64,000 bases of DNA from Schlesneria paludicola DSM 18645 (GTDB taxonomy: Bacteria > Planctomycetota > Planctomycetia > Planctomycetales > Planctomycetaceae), in NCBI GenBank assembly GCA_945876035.1, contig CAMCMU010000003.1, positions 1-64,000 of the forward strand. Reading direction: 5' to 3'. Each line of letters begins with the position of its first letter. The first letter of the stretch is position 1. The position numbers and the translations under genes were made by a program. This document shows positions 40,339 through 49,625 of the stretch, one piece after another. The notes beneath the pieces were generated by a model. It had not been told where the DNA came from, made no database searches, and saw only the letters and a program-made list of their open reading frames with translations.

Positions 40339-41142
40339 TCAGGCCGCAGCATTGATGGGCATGTCACGGTTCTCGGAGGCGCGGTTCCCCTGAAAGGCAT
40401 CTCTACTGCGAAGAATCGAATCGATGTCGAATCGTGTGCCAAAGTAATGCCGGCGCGCCTGTTCGTCACCCAACACCGTTTCGGCATCGCCGTTTGCCAA
40501 AATTCGCCCGCCGCACACAATATAATTCCGATCCGTGATTGTCAGCGTTTCCGTTTCGCGGTGATCCGTCAGCAGGATGGCAATACCCTGACGCCGCAGA
40601 TCGGCGATCATGTCTTGAATGCTGTGGATCGTCACCGGATCGATTCCGGGAAAGGGCTCGTCGAGTAAAATCAGTTTCGGGTCGCTGGCAAGGCAACGGG
40701 CGAGTTCCAATCGACGACGTTCGCCTCCGGAGAGGGTGCTCGACAATTGTTTTCGTTTGCTCAATAGACCGAAGCGATCAAGGAGTTCGTCAGCGCGGGC
40801 CATTCGATCTCGATAGGACATGGGCTGAAACTCCAGCACCGCATACAAATTCTGCTCCGCAGACAGCTTGCCGAAAATGCTGTCTTTCTGAGGGAGATAA
40901 CCCATGCCATGTTGAGCACGTTTGTAAAGCGGCCAACGCGTGACATCGACGCCGTTGAAGAAAACTCGCCCCTCCGTAGGCGTGACCAACCCGACAGCCA
41001 TGCTGAAACTTGTTGATTTTCCAGCTCCATTGGGGCCGAGCAATCCAACAATTTCCCCAGGTTCCACATGAAAGCTAACCCCATCAACGGCACGCTTTGA
41101 CGGATACTGCTTGACCAAATTGACGCATTCCAAAAGCGACAT
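40339..41142 (-). CDS. lptB: LPS export ABC transporter ATPase
   Basis: A 267-residue ATPase of the LptB type, which powers lipopolysaccharide extraction from the inner membrane. Walker A is GPNGAGKST, the Q loop region GYLPQKDSIFGKLSAEQNLYAVLEF is characteristic of LptB, then LSGGERRRLELARCLASDPKLILLDEPFPGIDP. A ~25-residue tail follows the usual end. The ATG at 41142 is sound. It lies 67 bases downstream of signal peptidase I on the same strand and is probably co-transcribed; both serve the cell envelope. LptF/G permeases are not in the window. Confidence 0.9.
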   Translation of the reverse strand: MSLLECVNLVKQYPSKRAVDGVSFHVEPGEIVGLLGPNGAGKSTSFSMAVGLVTPTEGRVFFNGVDVTRWPLYKRAQHGMGYLPQKDSIFGKLSAEQNLYAVLEFQPMSYRDRMARADELLDRFGLLSKRKQLSSTLSGGERRRLELARCLASDPKLILLDEPFPGIDPVTIHSIQDMIADLRRQGIAILLTDHRETETLTITDRNYIVCGGRILANGDAETVLGDEQARRHYFGTRFDIDSILRSRDAFQGNRASENRDMPINAAA

Positions 41143-41209
41143 GATCTGTCCTCCCTGACAAAAACAGCACTCGTATCAAACCTCTGTGACTCGCACAATC
41201 TGCCTCTCA

Positions 41210-43120
41210 CTAGCGAATTCTCTTCCATCTCCACCATTGCGGATAAAATGGCGCCACATATTTCGGATAATTGGCGGCAGCCAATTGTTCTTCCGCCACT
41301 TGCTTGCGAACCCAATCGGGTGAGTTTTTGTCGATAAACTGAGGGGCGGGACTGTGTCCCTTGAGCATAAAACCTCTGCCACCGTTCAGGAACGGGATTC
41401 CGTGTGGCCAATACACAAAAAACGCCTTGCCAATTAATGCTTGTCGGCTGACGGCGTGGCGGTTGACCGCATGTCGGATCTGATTCGGCCACAATCGACT
41501 GTCCTGACTGCGGGGACTATTGTCGCCCATGACAAAAAATTCGTCGGGGCCAAGTTGCGTGAAATCTGCCGGCTTGGATTTGGATTGATACATTTCCCCC
41601 CAAACTTGGGGGTTGTCCAAGTAGTCATGCAATGGCACACGTTCATCAACTTCGCTTCCGTGTCCGGTGAACGTCCCCGCATTGTTGGTAACACTGTCCG
41701 CGCGGTAATAAATGTCGCGTTCGATTTGCAGGTCGGAGATCTGCAATGAGACACCTTGCGCAGCGATGCCGGCGGGAGTCAAATCCACATCTTGAGGGTT
41801 ACGATTCGCCGGAGGCTCGAATTCAGCACCGTCTCCAAAGGGTATCAGGCCGCTTCTCCACCAACTGTCATTGACCCACAAGCACAACCGGTCATCAACA
41901 TTGGCGAATTTTAACGTATATGTCCCCGAGCCGGTGATCGACGTTGCGGCTCGTGCCAACACAATGTCCGTAGCCGTCTCAGGATCGGCGGCAAGGTCAT
42001 CGTTGCGGGTCAACGTGGCCTGTCCGCTGGGCAAATCGATTCGACAACGATAGCGACGAACACCCTCAACCAATTCCAGAAGAATAAACGATTGGCTGCC
42101 GGTAAACGCTCCGATTGTGGCCTTGCATGACATTGTCAGGTCGCCGACCCAATACCGGTCATCGTCAGTCCCCGAAGAGCGACCTCCGGTGTAGGTGTTG
42201 TAGCCACAAAAATCGGCAATCAACTGGGGACGGGGATTGGCGGTGGGGGGGGTATTGTTTTCGACCGCACCCCAATCGGCCTCTGTCGGCACAAAATGTT
42301 GATAGCGAATCCATTTAAGTTTTTCCGAAGACTGCAGTTCCAACCGGCGCGTCTTCAACTGGCGAGACCAGCCATTGGGGTCGATCGTCCAACCATCGAC
42401 CCCGGCAGCAGTGCCGGTTTTCTCGACAGACCGCCATGACTCAGGCCAGCCATGCTCGATCAGATTCAGGGGCGGATGACGATCATCAAACACCATTTGC
42501 TGCAACAATTTCTGCTTATCGGGATCCTGTTTGCGAGTGATCTGAAACGGGTCCTTGTCGCTCCGACGAGAATAAACGTCACCACGTTCAATTCGGAGCG
42601 ATTCGTGAGGCAGGCCGACCAGCCTTTTGATGTAGTTTTTTTGAGTGTCCTCGGGGTATCGAAAAACGATCACGTCCCAACGACTTGGCTGCCCAAATTG
42701 ATACGCAGACTTATTCACCAGAATCCGGTCACCGGTAAACACGTTGAGCGGTTTCACATCATGTAAATTCCGGCAGTTCTCACACAGAGAGGCATCGATC
42801 CGGCGCGAGCCAACCAAATATGTTCCCGTGTCTTCATCGAGTTCGTCGCTGGCACCGATCTTGTACTGATGCCCACAGGTGGGACAAGTCACGTCTTTAT
42901 TGCGACCCAGCAATGTTGGTGCCATTGATCCGGTGGGAATGACAAACGCCTCGGCCGCGAAAGTCCGGAAGAGTAGGGCGAGAACAAACGCAAATGCAAT
43001 CGACTCGCATGTTTCGCGTGAGGCTCCTTGCGGCGGGCCTTTTTTGGCATCGGTCACTCCGACCGCTGGCGTCCCCGCGTCATGAAGGACGGATGGTGAC
43101 GGTGGCTGTTTTTTCGACAT
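41210..43120 (-). CDS. lepB: Signal peptidase I, large planctomycete form with insertions
   Basis: A 636-residue type I signal peptidase, about twice the normal size. After a disordered N terminus and one membrane anchor (FAFVLALLFRTFAAEAFVI) comes the catalytic serine box IPTGSMAPTLLG. An insertion with two Cys pairs (CPTCGHQ and CENC) follows at once, suggesting a zinc ribbon. The lysine box is YIKRLVGLPHE. Then about 300 residues of beta-rich insertion resemble a LamG/concanavalin-type sandwich (YTLKFANVDDRLCLWVNDS), before the conserved FFVMGDNSPRSQDSR. The catalytic dyad is intact, so activity is likely. ATG 43120 is the probable start; an earlier one would add a hydrophobic stretch. Confidence 0.9.
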   Translation of the reverse strand: MSKKQPPSPSVLHDAGTPAVGVTDAKKGPPQGASRETCESIAFAFVLALLFRTFAAEAFVIPTGSMAPTLLGRNKDVTCPTCGHQYKIGASDELDEDTGTYLVGSRRIDASLCENCRNLHDVKPLNVFTGDRILVNKSAYQFGQPSRWDVIVFRYPEDTQKNYIKRLVGLPHESLRIERGDVYSRRSDKDPFQITRKQDPDKQKLLQQMVFDDRHPPLNLIEHGWPESWRSVEKTGTAAGVDGWTIDPNGWSRQLKTRRLELQSSEKLKWIRYQHFVPTEADWGAVENNTPPTANPRPQLIADFCGYNTYTGGRSSGTDDDRYWVGDLTMSCKATIGAFTGSQSFILLELVEGVRRYRCRIDLPSGQATLTRNDDLAADPETATDIVLARAATSITGSGTYTLKFANVDDRLCLWVNDSWWRSGLIPFGDGAEFEPPANRNPQDVDLTPAGIAAQGVSLQISDLQIERDIYYRADSVTNNAGTFTGHGSEVDERVPLHDYLDNPQVWGEMYQSKSKPADFTQLGPDEFFVMGDNSPRSQDSRLWPNQIRHAVNRHAVSRQALIGKAFFVYWPHGIPFLNGGRGFMLKGHSPAPQFIDKNSPDWVRKQVAEEQLAAANYPKYVAPFYPQWWRWKRIR

Positions 43121-43388
43121 CGGTGACTCAATTCCAAGAAGCAAAACTAAGAACGCTCCGGCTAAACTCAACACGATAACGGCCGCTCAATTTAATCCAT
43201 ACCACATCTGTTGCAGACTATAACGAATCAAACTCGGCGAGAAAATGCGGATTTCGGAGAAGGCTAACGCCTCTAGCCAACACGGTCATCCGAGCAAAAC
43301 TTTTCGGACTGCTTGTCGGGCCTCCGTTGTGGTGGCAGAATCGAGCTTCAGCTCCCCCTCCGGATTTCCACCCTATGGAAAACGTGCA

Positions 43389-44762
43389 ATGCTTCAGACG
43401 GCGAAGTTTCCTTTGATCCTTTTTCCAATGATTCTTCTGCAACTGGGACATTCGGTCCTCGCCGATGATTGGCCCCAATGGATGGGCCCCGGACGCGATG
43501 GTATTTGGCGAGAGGCGGGTATTGTGGATGTTTTTCCCGTGGGCGGCCCGTCCGTTCGGTGGCGAACCAAGATCGGCGGCGGATATTCCGGGCCCGCAGT
43601 GGTCGGCGATCGTGTTTTTGTCACCGACAAATTGTTGCCGGACGGGGTCACAGATCCAAGTAATCCTTTTGAGCGAGGGGAAGTTCAGTCGACGGAACGA
43701 GTCCTTTGTCTAAATGACGCCGACGGCTCGATTCTATGGAAGCACGAGTATCCCTGTCCGTATACGGTCAGTTACCCGGCCGGTCCCAGAACGACTCCTC
43801 TCGTCAAGGAAGGACAAGTCTATACCCTAGGTTCCGAGGGGGATCTACTCTGCCTCAATGCCGAAAACGGCGAAGTGGTCTGGTCCAGAAATTTCAAGAC
43901 GGAGTACGGTCGTGGGACATCGCCCGTCTGGGGCTATTCGTCTAACCCTCTGCTCGACGGTGACCGACTGATTTGCCTGATCGGCGGCAACGGAACAACA
44001 GTGGTGGCTTTTGACAAATCGACTGGTCGCGAACTGTGGCGCGCGCTCGATTCCTCAGATCGCCATGGTGCGGGTTATGGCTCACCGGTCATCGTGGAGA
44101 CGGGTGGCGTCCGGCAATTGATTGTCTGGCATCCCTCGGCCATCAGTTCCCTTGATCCGGTCACAGGCAACGTCCACTGGAATCAATCGTTTGAGGTCAA
44201 AGAAGGACTGACGGTCGCCACTCCACGACTCAGTCAGGACAATCAATTTCTCTTCGTCAGCGCATTCTATAACGGGTCTCTCTTATTGCGACTTGACCCC
44301 AACAGGCCGGAAGCATCCGTCGTCTGGCAGCGAGCGGGTCAGAGCGAACGACTCACCGATTCGTTGCACTCCCTGCTGAGTACGCCCGTGATTGAGAACG
44401 GTTATCTTTATGGGGTGTGCAGTTTCGGTGAACTTCGATGTCTTGAATTAGCAACCGGTGACCGCAAATGGTCCACTTTCGAGCCGACGAGCGGTGAATC
44501 GATGCGATGGGGTACGGCTTTCCTTGTCAAGCATCAAAACCGATACTTCCTGTTCAATGAGAAAGGGGATCTCATCATCGCCCGCCTGACTCCGGAGGCC
44601 TATACCGAGATCAGCCGAGCGCATGTACTCGAGCCCACTGGACCGGCTCAACGGCGCCATGTCGTGTGGACCAATCCGGCCTACGCTAACCGCTCCGCCT
44701 ATGTCAGAAATGACCGGGAAATTGTCAGCGTCTCACTTGCCAAACAAGGGATCGTTCCCTGA
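43389..44762 (+). CDS. Secreted PQQ-type beta-propeller protein
   Basis: A 457-residue exported protein with a signal peptide (LQTAKFPLILFPMILLQLGHSVLA, as read at residues 2-25) and a repeat structure of the PQQ/BamB propeller kind: DDWPQWMGPGRDGIW, GGGYSGPAVVGDRVFVTD, VLCLNDADGSILWKHEY, LLCLNAENGEVVWSRNF, VVAFDKSTGRELWRALD and more. Such proteins abound in planctomycetes and most bind no PQQ; neither catalytic residues nor a partner are evident. ATG 43389 is preceded by GGAAAA; upstream in-frame sequence lacks signal-peptide character. Divergent from signal peptidase I. Confidence 0.88.
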   Translation: MLQTAKFPLILFPMILLQLGHSVLADDWPQWMGPGRDGIWREAGIVDVFPVGGPSVRWRTKIGGGYSGPAVVGDRVFVTDKLLPDGVTDPSNPFERGEVQSTERVLCLNDADGSILWKHEYPCPYTVSYPAGPRTTPLVKEGQVYTLGSEGDLLCLNAENGEVVWSRNFKTEYGRGTSPVWGYSSNPLLDGDRLICLIGGNGTTVVAFDKSTGRELWRALDSSDRHGAGYGSPVIVETGGVRQLIVWHPSAISSLDPVTGNVHWNQSFEVKEGLTVATPRLSQDNQFLFVSAFYNGSLLLRLDPNRPEASVVWQRAGQSERLTDSLHSLLSTPVIENGYLYGVCSFGELRCLELATGDRKWSTFEPTSGESMRWGTAFLVKHQNRYFLFNEKGDLIIARLTPEAYTEISRAHVLEPTGPAQRRHVVWTNPAYANRSAYVRNDREIVSVSLAKQGIVP

Positions 44763-44767
44763 ATCAA

Positions 44768-44815
44768 CTGTTTCCCCCCCTGTGATTCGAGGGGGACAGA
44801 TTCCTTTCGGGAATC
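44768..44815 (+). terminator. Two adjacent hairpins after the propeller gene
   Basis: Directly after the stop, CTGT-TT-CCCCC can pair with GGGGG-ACAG (about 44768-44799), and a second 6-bp hairpin GATTCC/GGAATC (44799-44815) overlaps its last base. No strong T run follows. They probably mark the transcript end, but a role in the leader of the next gene is possible. Confidence 0.4.
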
Positions 44816-44941
44816 AGCAGGGACAATTTGTGATTAATTTTTCACCAGACAGAACGTCGTTCCAAGTAAAAACACATCACGATTCGGTCACAATGTTTCA
44901 CAGCAACGCACATTCTCGACAGACACGAGGGCGAGGTTCAA

Positions 44942-46525
44942 TTGAGCAAGGTTCTGATTCGTTTTCAGGCTGTGACCAAACGTTTTGATGCGGTGACCGC
45001 GTTAGATCACGTGAGCTTTGACGTGAGAGCCGGGGAATTTCTCGCGCTTTGCGGAGAAAATGGGGCGGGAAAGAGTACCCTCGTAAAGATTCTGTCGGGA
45101 GTCATTACCGACTTCGAAGGACAGATTGTGCTGGACGACAAACCGCTTTCTCTGAACGGGACACGCGACGCTCAAGAACATGGAATTTGCATAATTCACC
45201 AGGAACTCAATCTTGTCGGTGACTTGTCTGTCGCGGCAAACATTTTTCTCGGTCGAGAACTTCGAAATCGGCTGGGCTTGCTCGACAACCGCGGGATGTC
45301 CCGGAAAACCGCTGAAATTTTCGAGTCGCTCGAATGCCAAATCGACCCTCAAGCGTTGGTGCGTTCTCTACGGATTGGCGATCAACAACTGGTGGAGATT
45401 GCAAAAGCATTGAGTGTGGAACACGGACCGGGGAATGCCAAAACGTCGGCAGACCGTCTATGTGGGGAGTCTCCTTCGAGAACACCACACTCGCGAGTCA
45501 TCATCATGGATGAACCGACGAGCGCCTTAACCGAACCGGAAGTGGCACGACTGTTCCGCATTATTCAGCGACTGCGTGATCGGGGAGTGACCATTATTTA
45601 TATTTCCCATAAAATGCAGGAGATCTTTCGAAATGCGGATCGGATCACGGTCCTTCGTGACGGAGGAGTGGTCCAGACGCTTGAGCGAACGTGTACCACG
45701 CCTCGGGAAATCTCGCATCTGATGGTTGGCCGGGATCTCGGGACGACCGAATATCGAGCGAATCGGCAGAAGGGTGAGACTCTCTTACAGGTGAGCGCCC
45801 TCCAACTTCCTTGGCGTAATCACGCACGGAAATGGCGGCTGAAGAACATTTCATTCTCCGTTCGACGGGGAGAGGTACTCGGAATCGCCGGGCTGATGGG
45901 GGCAGGCCGAACCGAGTTGCTCGAGTCTCTTTATGGAGCCGGTCTCGAACAACCACTGGGAAAGATCGAGTTGGAAGGTCGATCGGTCGCGTTCGATCAT
46001 CCTGCGGACGCTCTCCGCGCGGGGGTCGCCTACGTCACGGAAGATCGCAAGCAATGCGGCTTGTTTTCATCCATGAACGTGCGTGAACACCTGACACTGT
46101 CTTCGTTGGCTGATCTCACCACGAGAGGAATTTTGAATCAAAAAAAAGAGAGTCAGGTCGCGGAATCGTTGATCCACAATCTCCGGATTAAGACCGCTAG
46201 TTCGGAGGCTCCCATATCCAGTCTGAGCGGGGGCAATCAACAAAAATGTGTCATTGGCCGGGCCTTGCACACACAACCCAAACTGCTGCTGCTCGATGAT
46301 CCGACTCGAGGCATTGACGTCGGAGCCAAGTCCGAAATTTATCAGTTAATTGACCGGCTTTGCCAAGAGGGCCTGGCGATCCTCATCACATCCAGCGAAT
46401 TGCCCGAACTGATGGCCATCTGCGATCGAATCATCGTGCTCTGCGAGGGACGATTAACGGGTCAATTCTCTCGAGGCGAATTCACCGAACAGAGCCTCAT
46501 GGAGGCCGCGACAAAAATCGCATGA
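44942..46525 (+). CDS. Sugar-type ABC transporter ATPase with two ATPase domains (RbsA/MglA-like)
   Basis: A 527-residue duplicated ABC ATPase of the ribose/galactose import class. Domain 1 has Walker A CGENGAGKSTLVK, a signature region LRIGDQQLVEIAKAL and Walker B VIIMDEPTSALTEPE; domain 2 has a degenerate Walker A (GLMGAGRTEL), signature LSGGNQQKCVIGRAL and DDPTRGIDVGAK. This asymmetric pattern is normal for RbsA. A ~20-residue insertion (GPGNAKTSADRLCGESPSRTP region) separates signature and Walker B of domain 1. The start is TTG with GAGG just upstream. No permease or binding-protein gene adjoins it, so its partners are elsewhere or it has another role. Confidence 0.9.
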   Translation: MSKVLIRFQAVTKRFDAVTALDHVSFDVRAGEFLALCGENGAGKSTLVKILSGVITDFEGQIVLDDKPLSLNGTRDAQEHGICIIHQELNLVGDLSVAANIFLGRELRNRLGLLDNRGMSRKTAEIFESLECQIDPQALVRSLRIGDQQLVEIAKALSVEHGPGNAKTSADRLCGESPSRTPHSRVIIMDEPTSALTEPEVARLFRIIQRLRDRGVTIIYISHKMQEIFRNADRITVLRDGGVVQTLERTCTTPREISHLMVGRDLGTTEYRANRQKGETLLQVSALQLPWRNHARKWRLKNISFSVRRGEVLGIAGLMGAGRTELLESLYGAGLEQPLGKIELEGRSVAFDHPADALRAGVAYVTEDRKQCGLFSSMNVREHLTLSSLADLTTRGILNQKKESQVAESLIHNLRIKTASSEAPISSLSGGNQQKCVIGRALHTQPKLLLLDDPTRGIDVGAKSEIYQLIDRLCQEGLAILITSSELPELMAICDRIIVLCEGRLTGQFSRGEFTEQSLMEAATKIA

Positions 46526-46983
46526 GACAACCCCCGTGCACGTCCATAATTCGTTCGGGTTGAAGACTCTTGGCCGCTCGCCGTGTTTGCGAAACAACGT
46601 TTTTTTCACAGAGCCCACTGGGAAAGAACGTTGCTGAGATCGACGCAGAACGTGTGACCTCTGCGATCTTCGGCCGAGTGACTGATGATTTGCGTACTGG
46701 CTGCGGGGGTTGTCGACGCACGCGCTGATTCCTTCTACGACCCAGCCGAATTTTTTGATCATGAGGTTGTTTTAGAGCCACATCACACCGATTCGTGTGG
46801 CTTTTAGACAGCGCGAACTCTGAGTCTAAAACTCCCCAAAATCAAAAAACATCATTTTTTATAGCGATTTATATGAATTCTGGATTTCGCTGACCGCGAC
46901 GGCCCAGCCTTTGCAATTTGAACGCTTCTGTTCCACGTGAGGTGCACCTGAGCAACGATGATTCAGAATGAAGGGCTTCCAAC
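46526..46983. other. 458-base intergenic region before the STAS gene
   Basis: Besides the terminator at 46582-46606, two further inverted repeats occur: AGCCACA/TGTGGCT (46776-46802) followed by a short T run, and TTTTAGAC/GTCTAAAA (46802-46831), perfect 8 bp. The stretch 46801-46885 is unusually AT-rich and probably contains the promoter of the STAS gene. No gene seen. Confidence 0.45.
46582..46606 (+). terminator. Intrinsic terminator of the ABC ATPase gene
   Basis: A 7-bp stem with one bulged A and a three-base loop (CGTGTTTGCGAAACAACG, 46582-46599) is followed by seven T (46600-46606). It lies 57 bases past the ABC ATPase stop, in the right orientation. Confidence 0.65.
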
Positions 46984-47403
46984 ATGATGCTCCAACGAAA
47001 CTTCAAACGAATGTTGATTAACGTCAATGATGGTGTCCATCTCCTGCATATTGGCACGATGGAAATCTGGGACGGAGCCGATCTCAGTTTGTTGCGTGAC
47101 GGCCTTTTTCAGTTGATTGAGAAGGAGAAATGCCGCGCCATTGCCATCGACATGTCTTATGTGAAATATATCCCCAGTGGTTTTTTTGGCATGCTGATCG
47201 ATTGGCAAGAGAAGCGATCGGCTTGGATCGCGTTGACAACTCCACAGCCGAACGTTCAAAATATGCTCTGGTTTCGCCGCTTCTTCAAACTCCACGCAGA
47301 CGGCATGTACGAACTCAGAAACGATCTCCAAGAGCCGATGGCTGCCTCGATCAACGATTCCGGTGTCGTCTCCGAGCGTGCACTCGTTTCTTCCGCGTTC
47401 TGA
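46984..47403 (+). CDS. STAS-domain protein (anti-sigma factor antagonist-like)
   Basis: A 139-residue protein whose first ~100 residues fit a STAS domain: LLHIGTMEIWDGADLSLLRDGLFQLIEKEKCRAIAIDMSYVKYIPSGFFGMLIDW. The loop Y-I-P-S-G aligns with the phosphorylatable D-S-S-G segment of SpoIIAA-type antagonists, so Ser in that loop could be the regulatory site. No anti-sigma kinase or sigma gene is next to it. AAGGG precedes the ATG. A ~35-residue tail without clear features follows the domain. Family is likely; function inferred. Confidence 0.7.
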   Translation: MMLQRNFKRMLINVNDGVHLLHIGTMEIWDGADLSLLRDGLFQLIEKEKCRAIAIDMSYVKYIPSGFFGMLIDWQEKRSAWIALTTPQPNVQNMLWFRRFFKLHADGMYELRNDLQEPMAASINDSGVVSERALVSSAF

Positions 47404-47852
47404 ACGGTTGTTGTGATTTTCGAACGTTTGACTCAAGGCGACGGAACAGCGCGATTTCAGGCTGGCCATGGCCATACGAAACGACATCCGAACCGATATC
47501 TGCTGCGATCCACAATCGCAGCAGAGGCTGCTTTTCGGGCTCAAGACTTCGAAGATCACTCCGTTCCAATCACGAGGCAAAGCACGGTCTTCGGAATCAG
47601 TTCGGAGTATCCTCGTCGTTGATCCCCGAATCATCCGACGGGCAAGAGTTCGTGACTTGCTAACGTCGATTGACTGCAGCCAAGACAATCGATTGCGTTG
47701 CAGCCCTACTCTTCAAGACCGCTTCGCGGATCTGATTCACTTCTGGGCATCCGTCGGGAGGTTTTCGGACGGTTGCCTCCCCTTTTTTTGTGGGCCACGT
47801 GCAGAAACTCACTCCCCTGGATCCGCATTCCGGCGAAATGGAAATAGCGTGG
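47404..47852. other. 449-base region between convergent genes, probable long 3' UTR
   Basis: No gene that I can support. A perfect 10-bp hairpin (CTGCTGCGAT 47500-47509, ATCGCAGCAG 47515-47524) and a terminator-like hairpin at 47756-47789 lie on the plus strand. If the STAS transcript ends at the latter, it has a structured 3' UTR of nearly 390 bases. Confidence 0.4.
47756..47789 (+). terminator. Intrinsic terminator, plus strand
   Basis: GGGAGG (47756-47761) pairs with CCTCCC (47776-47781), and seven T follow at 47783-47789. CCGTC and GACGG just upstream and inside give an alternative pairing. The only upstream plus-strand gene is the STAS gene, 350 bases away. Confidence 0.55.
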
Positions 47853-49625
47853 CTACGATTGGAGCTGTTTTGCTGCCCAGACTGCCAGTTTTTCGCGGAA
47901 GATCTTGGAATTGTGCCTGACATCAACTGGGAATGAGTCATGGTACAGGATCGTTCGAACCGCTTGTGTTTGCCGGAATCGTGCACCCAATTCCAAGAGT
48001 TCACGGGTCAGTTCTTCGATGGCCGCTAGTGGATACCCGGACTCTCGTTCAACACACAACGCCAGTCTGACTTTGCCGGCTCGCCTGACACCGACGAGCG
48101 CGGTACGAAAAATCCGTGGATGCGAATTGAATATCCCTTCGATCGGTTCTGTGAAATACGTTCCTTCGGCGGTGATCACCCGCTGCGACTTTCGGCCACA
48201 GAACCAAAGTCGGCCCGACGGATCGAAGTACCCGACATCACCCATGCGATGCCTCGAAACCCCTGCGACCGGGTCGGGAATCTTCGCCAACGCGGTCAGA
48301 TCCGGGCGGCGAAAATATTCCTGCGTGACTTGCGGCCCCCTGACGACAATCTCGCCAATCTCTCCTTCGGGCAACAACAGGGAATCATTCCACTCAGCAA
48401 TCGGCTGGTCACTGATGTGGATGATAGAAACGAGGGTCCCTGCGACCGGCCTGCCGACACAGGTCCCTGCGCCCTGCGCTGTTTGGTGCCTGGTTTCTTC
48501 AAGAATTTCTCGACTGCTGATCACGGCAACGGGAAGCGACTCGGTCGCGCCATAGGGTGTATAGACCTGTGTTCCTGGAGCCAGCATGAGTTGAAGACGA
48601 TCGAGAATATCGGCCGATACTGGTGCGCCGGCAGAAATAACACGACGCACCGACGGGAGTGAACAATTCGGCGATTCACCACCGACTCGCATGGGGTATC
48701 GACTGATTGTGTTCAGTAACGCCGGAGAGCCAAAAAGATTGGTCACGCCGAATTCGTGAACGGGCCGAATCACTTCCCGTGGGTCTACTTGCGCCGGTCG
48801 CGTGAAATTCATTCGCGGTACGACGGCGGTCATTCCGAGAGCGGGCGCAAACAAAGCAAACAAGGGAAAGGTACACAGATCGATCTCACCGGGAGTGATC
48901 TGAAAAATGTCCTTGAGAAGTTCAATCTGTTGGGCAAAGGTTCCGTGCGAATACACAACTCCCTTGGGGACTCCGGTACTACCGCTCGTAAAAAGAATGG
49001 CGGCCTGATCCGACGCGTTGGTTTCGGCGATCGGCGAGCACCTCCTTTCGGCGTGGCTGACGGTGGAACGGTCGGCAGGATGCGTTTCGTATTTCGAATC
49101 GTGAGGCATCTCTGACAACGTGCTACGGGAACCATAGGCAACGAGGTCACCCAGAGTCATGAATCGGTGATTGATTCGAACGACTCTTGATCGCCGCGTT
49201 CGAAGTGAAACGAATTTCCGAAGAGTGGCCTTTCCCCATCCCAAAATCCAACGGGCGACATGCGCTTGCGTGACTCCAATGAATGCTTCCGGCTCGGCTT
49301 CGGCGAGGCAACGACCGAGGTTGCGGAATCCCATGCCCGGATCAACGAGAACGGGAACGGCACCGACCTTAAACAGGGCAAACGTCAGTGAAAAAAACTC
49401 GAGTGAAGGCGGCACCATCAAAACGGTCCGGACTCCACGGCCGATACCCATCGCGCGCAATCCGGTCGCGATAAAATCACTCCGCTGATCGAGCTCCCGA
49501 TAACTGTCGCTTAAGTACAAATTTCGCCCGTCTAAATCGCGCGAAACCGGATAGAGGATCGCCCGCTGCTCAGGCCGTTGCTGAGCCATATTCTTCAAAT
49601 GTGTGGCGATATTGACAATGGACAT
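47853..49625 (-). CDS. oleC: OleC-like olefin beta-lactone synthetase (AMP-forming ligase family)
   Basis: A 590-residue adenylate-forming enzyme closest in pattern to OleC, which converts beta-hydroxy acids made by OleA/OleD into beta-lactones on the way to long-chain olefins. The diagnostic stretch VLMVPPSLEFFSLTFALFKVGAVPVLVDPGMG, then LAEAEPEAFIGV and ARWILGWGKATLR, is typical of OleC rather than of ordinary acyl-CoA ligases. The phosphate-binding loop is ILFTSGSTGVPKGVVYSHG, and YTPYGATESLPVA and GDVGYFDPSGRLWFCGRKSQR follow. No oleA, oleB or oleD is in the window, so the pathway is scattered or the enzyme serves another route. ATG 49625 is the likely start. Confidence 0.82.
   Translation of the reverse strand: MSIVNIATHLKNMAQQRPEQRAILYPVSRDLDGRNLYLSDSYRELDQRSDFIATGLRAMGIGRGVRTVLMVPPSLEFFSLTFALFKVGAVPVLVDPGMGFRNLGRCLAEAEPEAFIGVTQAHVARWILGWGKATLRKFVSLRTRRSRVVRINHRFMTLGDLVAYGSRSTLSEMPHDSKYETHPADRSTVSHAERRCSPIAETNASDQAAILFTSGSTGVPKGVVYSHGTFAQQIELLKDIFQITPGEIDLCTFPLFALFAPALGMTAVVPRMNFTRPAQVDPREVIRPVHEFGVTNLFGSPALLNTISRYPMRVGGESPNCSLPSVRRVISAGAPVSADILDRLQLMLAPGTQVYTPYGATESLPVAVISSREILEETRHQTAQGAGTCVGRPVAGTLVSIIHISDQPIAEWNDSLLLPEGEIGEIVVRGPQVTQEYFRRPDLTALAKIPDPVAGVSRHRMGDVGYFDPSGRLWFCGRKSQRVITAEGTYFTEPIEGIFNSHPRIFRTALVGVRRAGKVRLALCVERESGYPLAAIEELTRELLELGARFRQTQAVRTILYHDSFPVDVRHNSKIFREKLAVWAAKQLQS

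Noticed and set aside
46769-46779. GTTTTAGAGCC, resembling the start of a type II CRISPR repeat
   Set aside because: Only one copy, no spacers, no cas gene in the window; it is simply part of the AGCCACA/TGTGGCT hairpin.
46963-47688. 241-codon minus-strand frame over the STAS gene
   Set aside because: Antisense to a plus-strand frame with clear STAS-domain pattern; no domain of its own.
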